From NCBI GenBank assembly GCA_000310025.1, contig FN649743.1:505682-523999 (forward strand): 18,318 bases of DNA. The letters run 5' to 3'. Under the pieces are notes generated by a model that was not told the DNA's origin, made no database searches, and saw only the letters and a program-made list of their open reading frames with translations. Positions within the stretch are counted from its first letter, which is position 1, and the number at the start of each line of letters is the position of its first letter. A program made the position numbers and the translations under genes. This DNA is from Ectocarpus siliculosus (lineage: Eukaryota > Sar > Phaeophyceae > Ectocarpales > Ectocarpaceae). This document shows positions 18,297 to 18,318 of the stretch, one piece after another.

Positions 18297-18318
18297 GGGG
18301 GGGGGGGGGGGGGGGGGG
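18297..18318. repeat. Terminal 22-base G run
   Basis: The last 22 bases are all G, following CCCAGA. It may be a real G/C tract at the LINE 5' end, or an assembly or sequencing artefact at a contig end. The window itself cannot tell these apart. Confidence 0.9.

Overview
The window is nuclear eukaryotic DNA. It holds two intron-split genes and one LINE, all on the minus strand. The exons are GC-rich, rich in Ala/Gly/Ser homopolymers, and end in GTGAGT, GTGAGA or GTGCGT type donors. Introns and spacers are AT-richer and full of microsatellites and A or C runs. Gene content and style suggest a photosynthetic stramenopile, perhaps a brown alga. That guess rests on style only and is moderate at best.

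Layout, low to high coordinate: 1-1288 is non-coding sequence downstream of the first gene, with a long hairpin and a 12-base C run. 1289-8251 is a five-exon gene for a D-type-like cyclin of 757 residues. It has an N-terminal LxCxE retinoblastoma-binding motif, both cyclin folds and a very long low-complexity tail; the reading phase matches across all four introns. 8252-11934 is intergenic and carries tRNA-like (SINE-like) fragments and a pair of 83-bp direct repeats. 11935-14388 holds the last three exons of an alpha/beta-hydrolase of the CGI-58 (ABHD4/ABHD5) family, and its introns contain two tandem duplications. 14514 to the right edge is a LINE in the same orientation as the gene, with APE-type endonuclease, reverse transcriptase and C-terminal CCHC motif. 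It is broken by three frameshifts and has a duplicated 3' tail. The window ends in a 22-base G run, which looks like a contig end.

The upstream exons of the hydrolase are not in the window, so the LINE lies either in one of its introns or between the seen exons and a lost 5' part. The two host genes (cell-cycle control; neutral-lipid and phospholipid homeostasis) have no evident functional link. I found no CRISPR array, operon, rRNA, intact tRNA or viral gene. The points most worth checking are the LxCxE cyclin architecture, the 83-bp repeat pair, and the LINE with an Ala in place of the endonuclease catalytic Glu.
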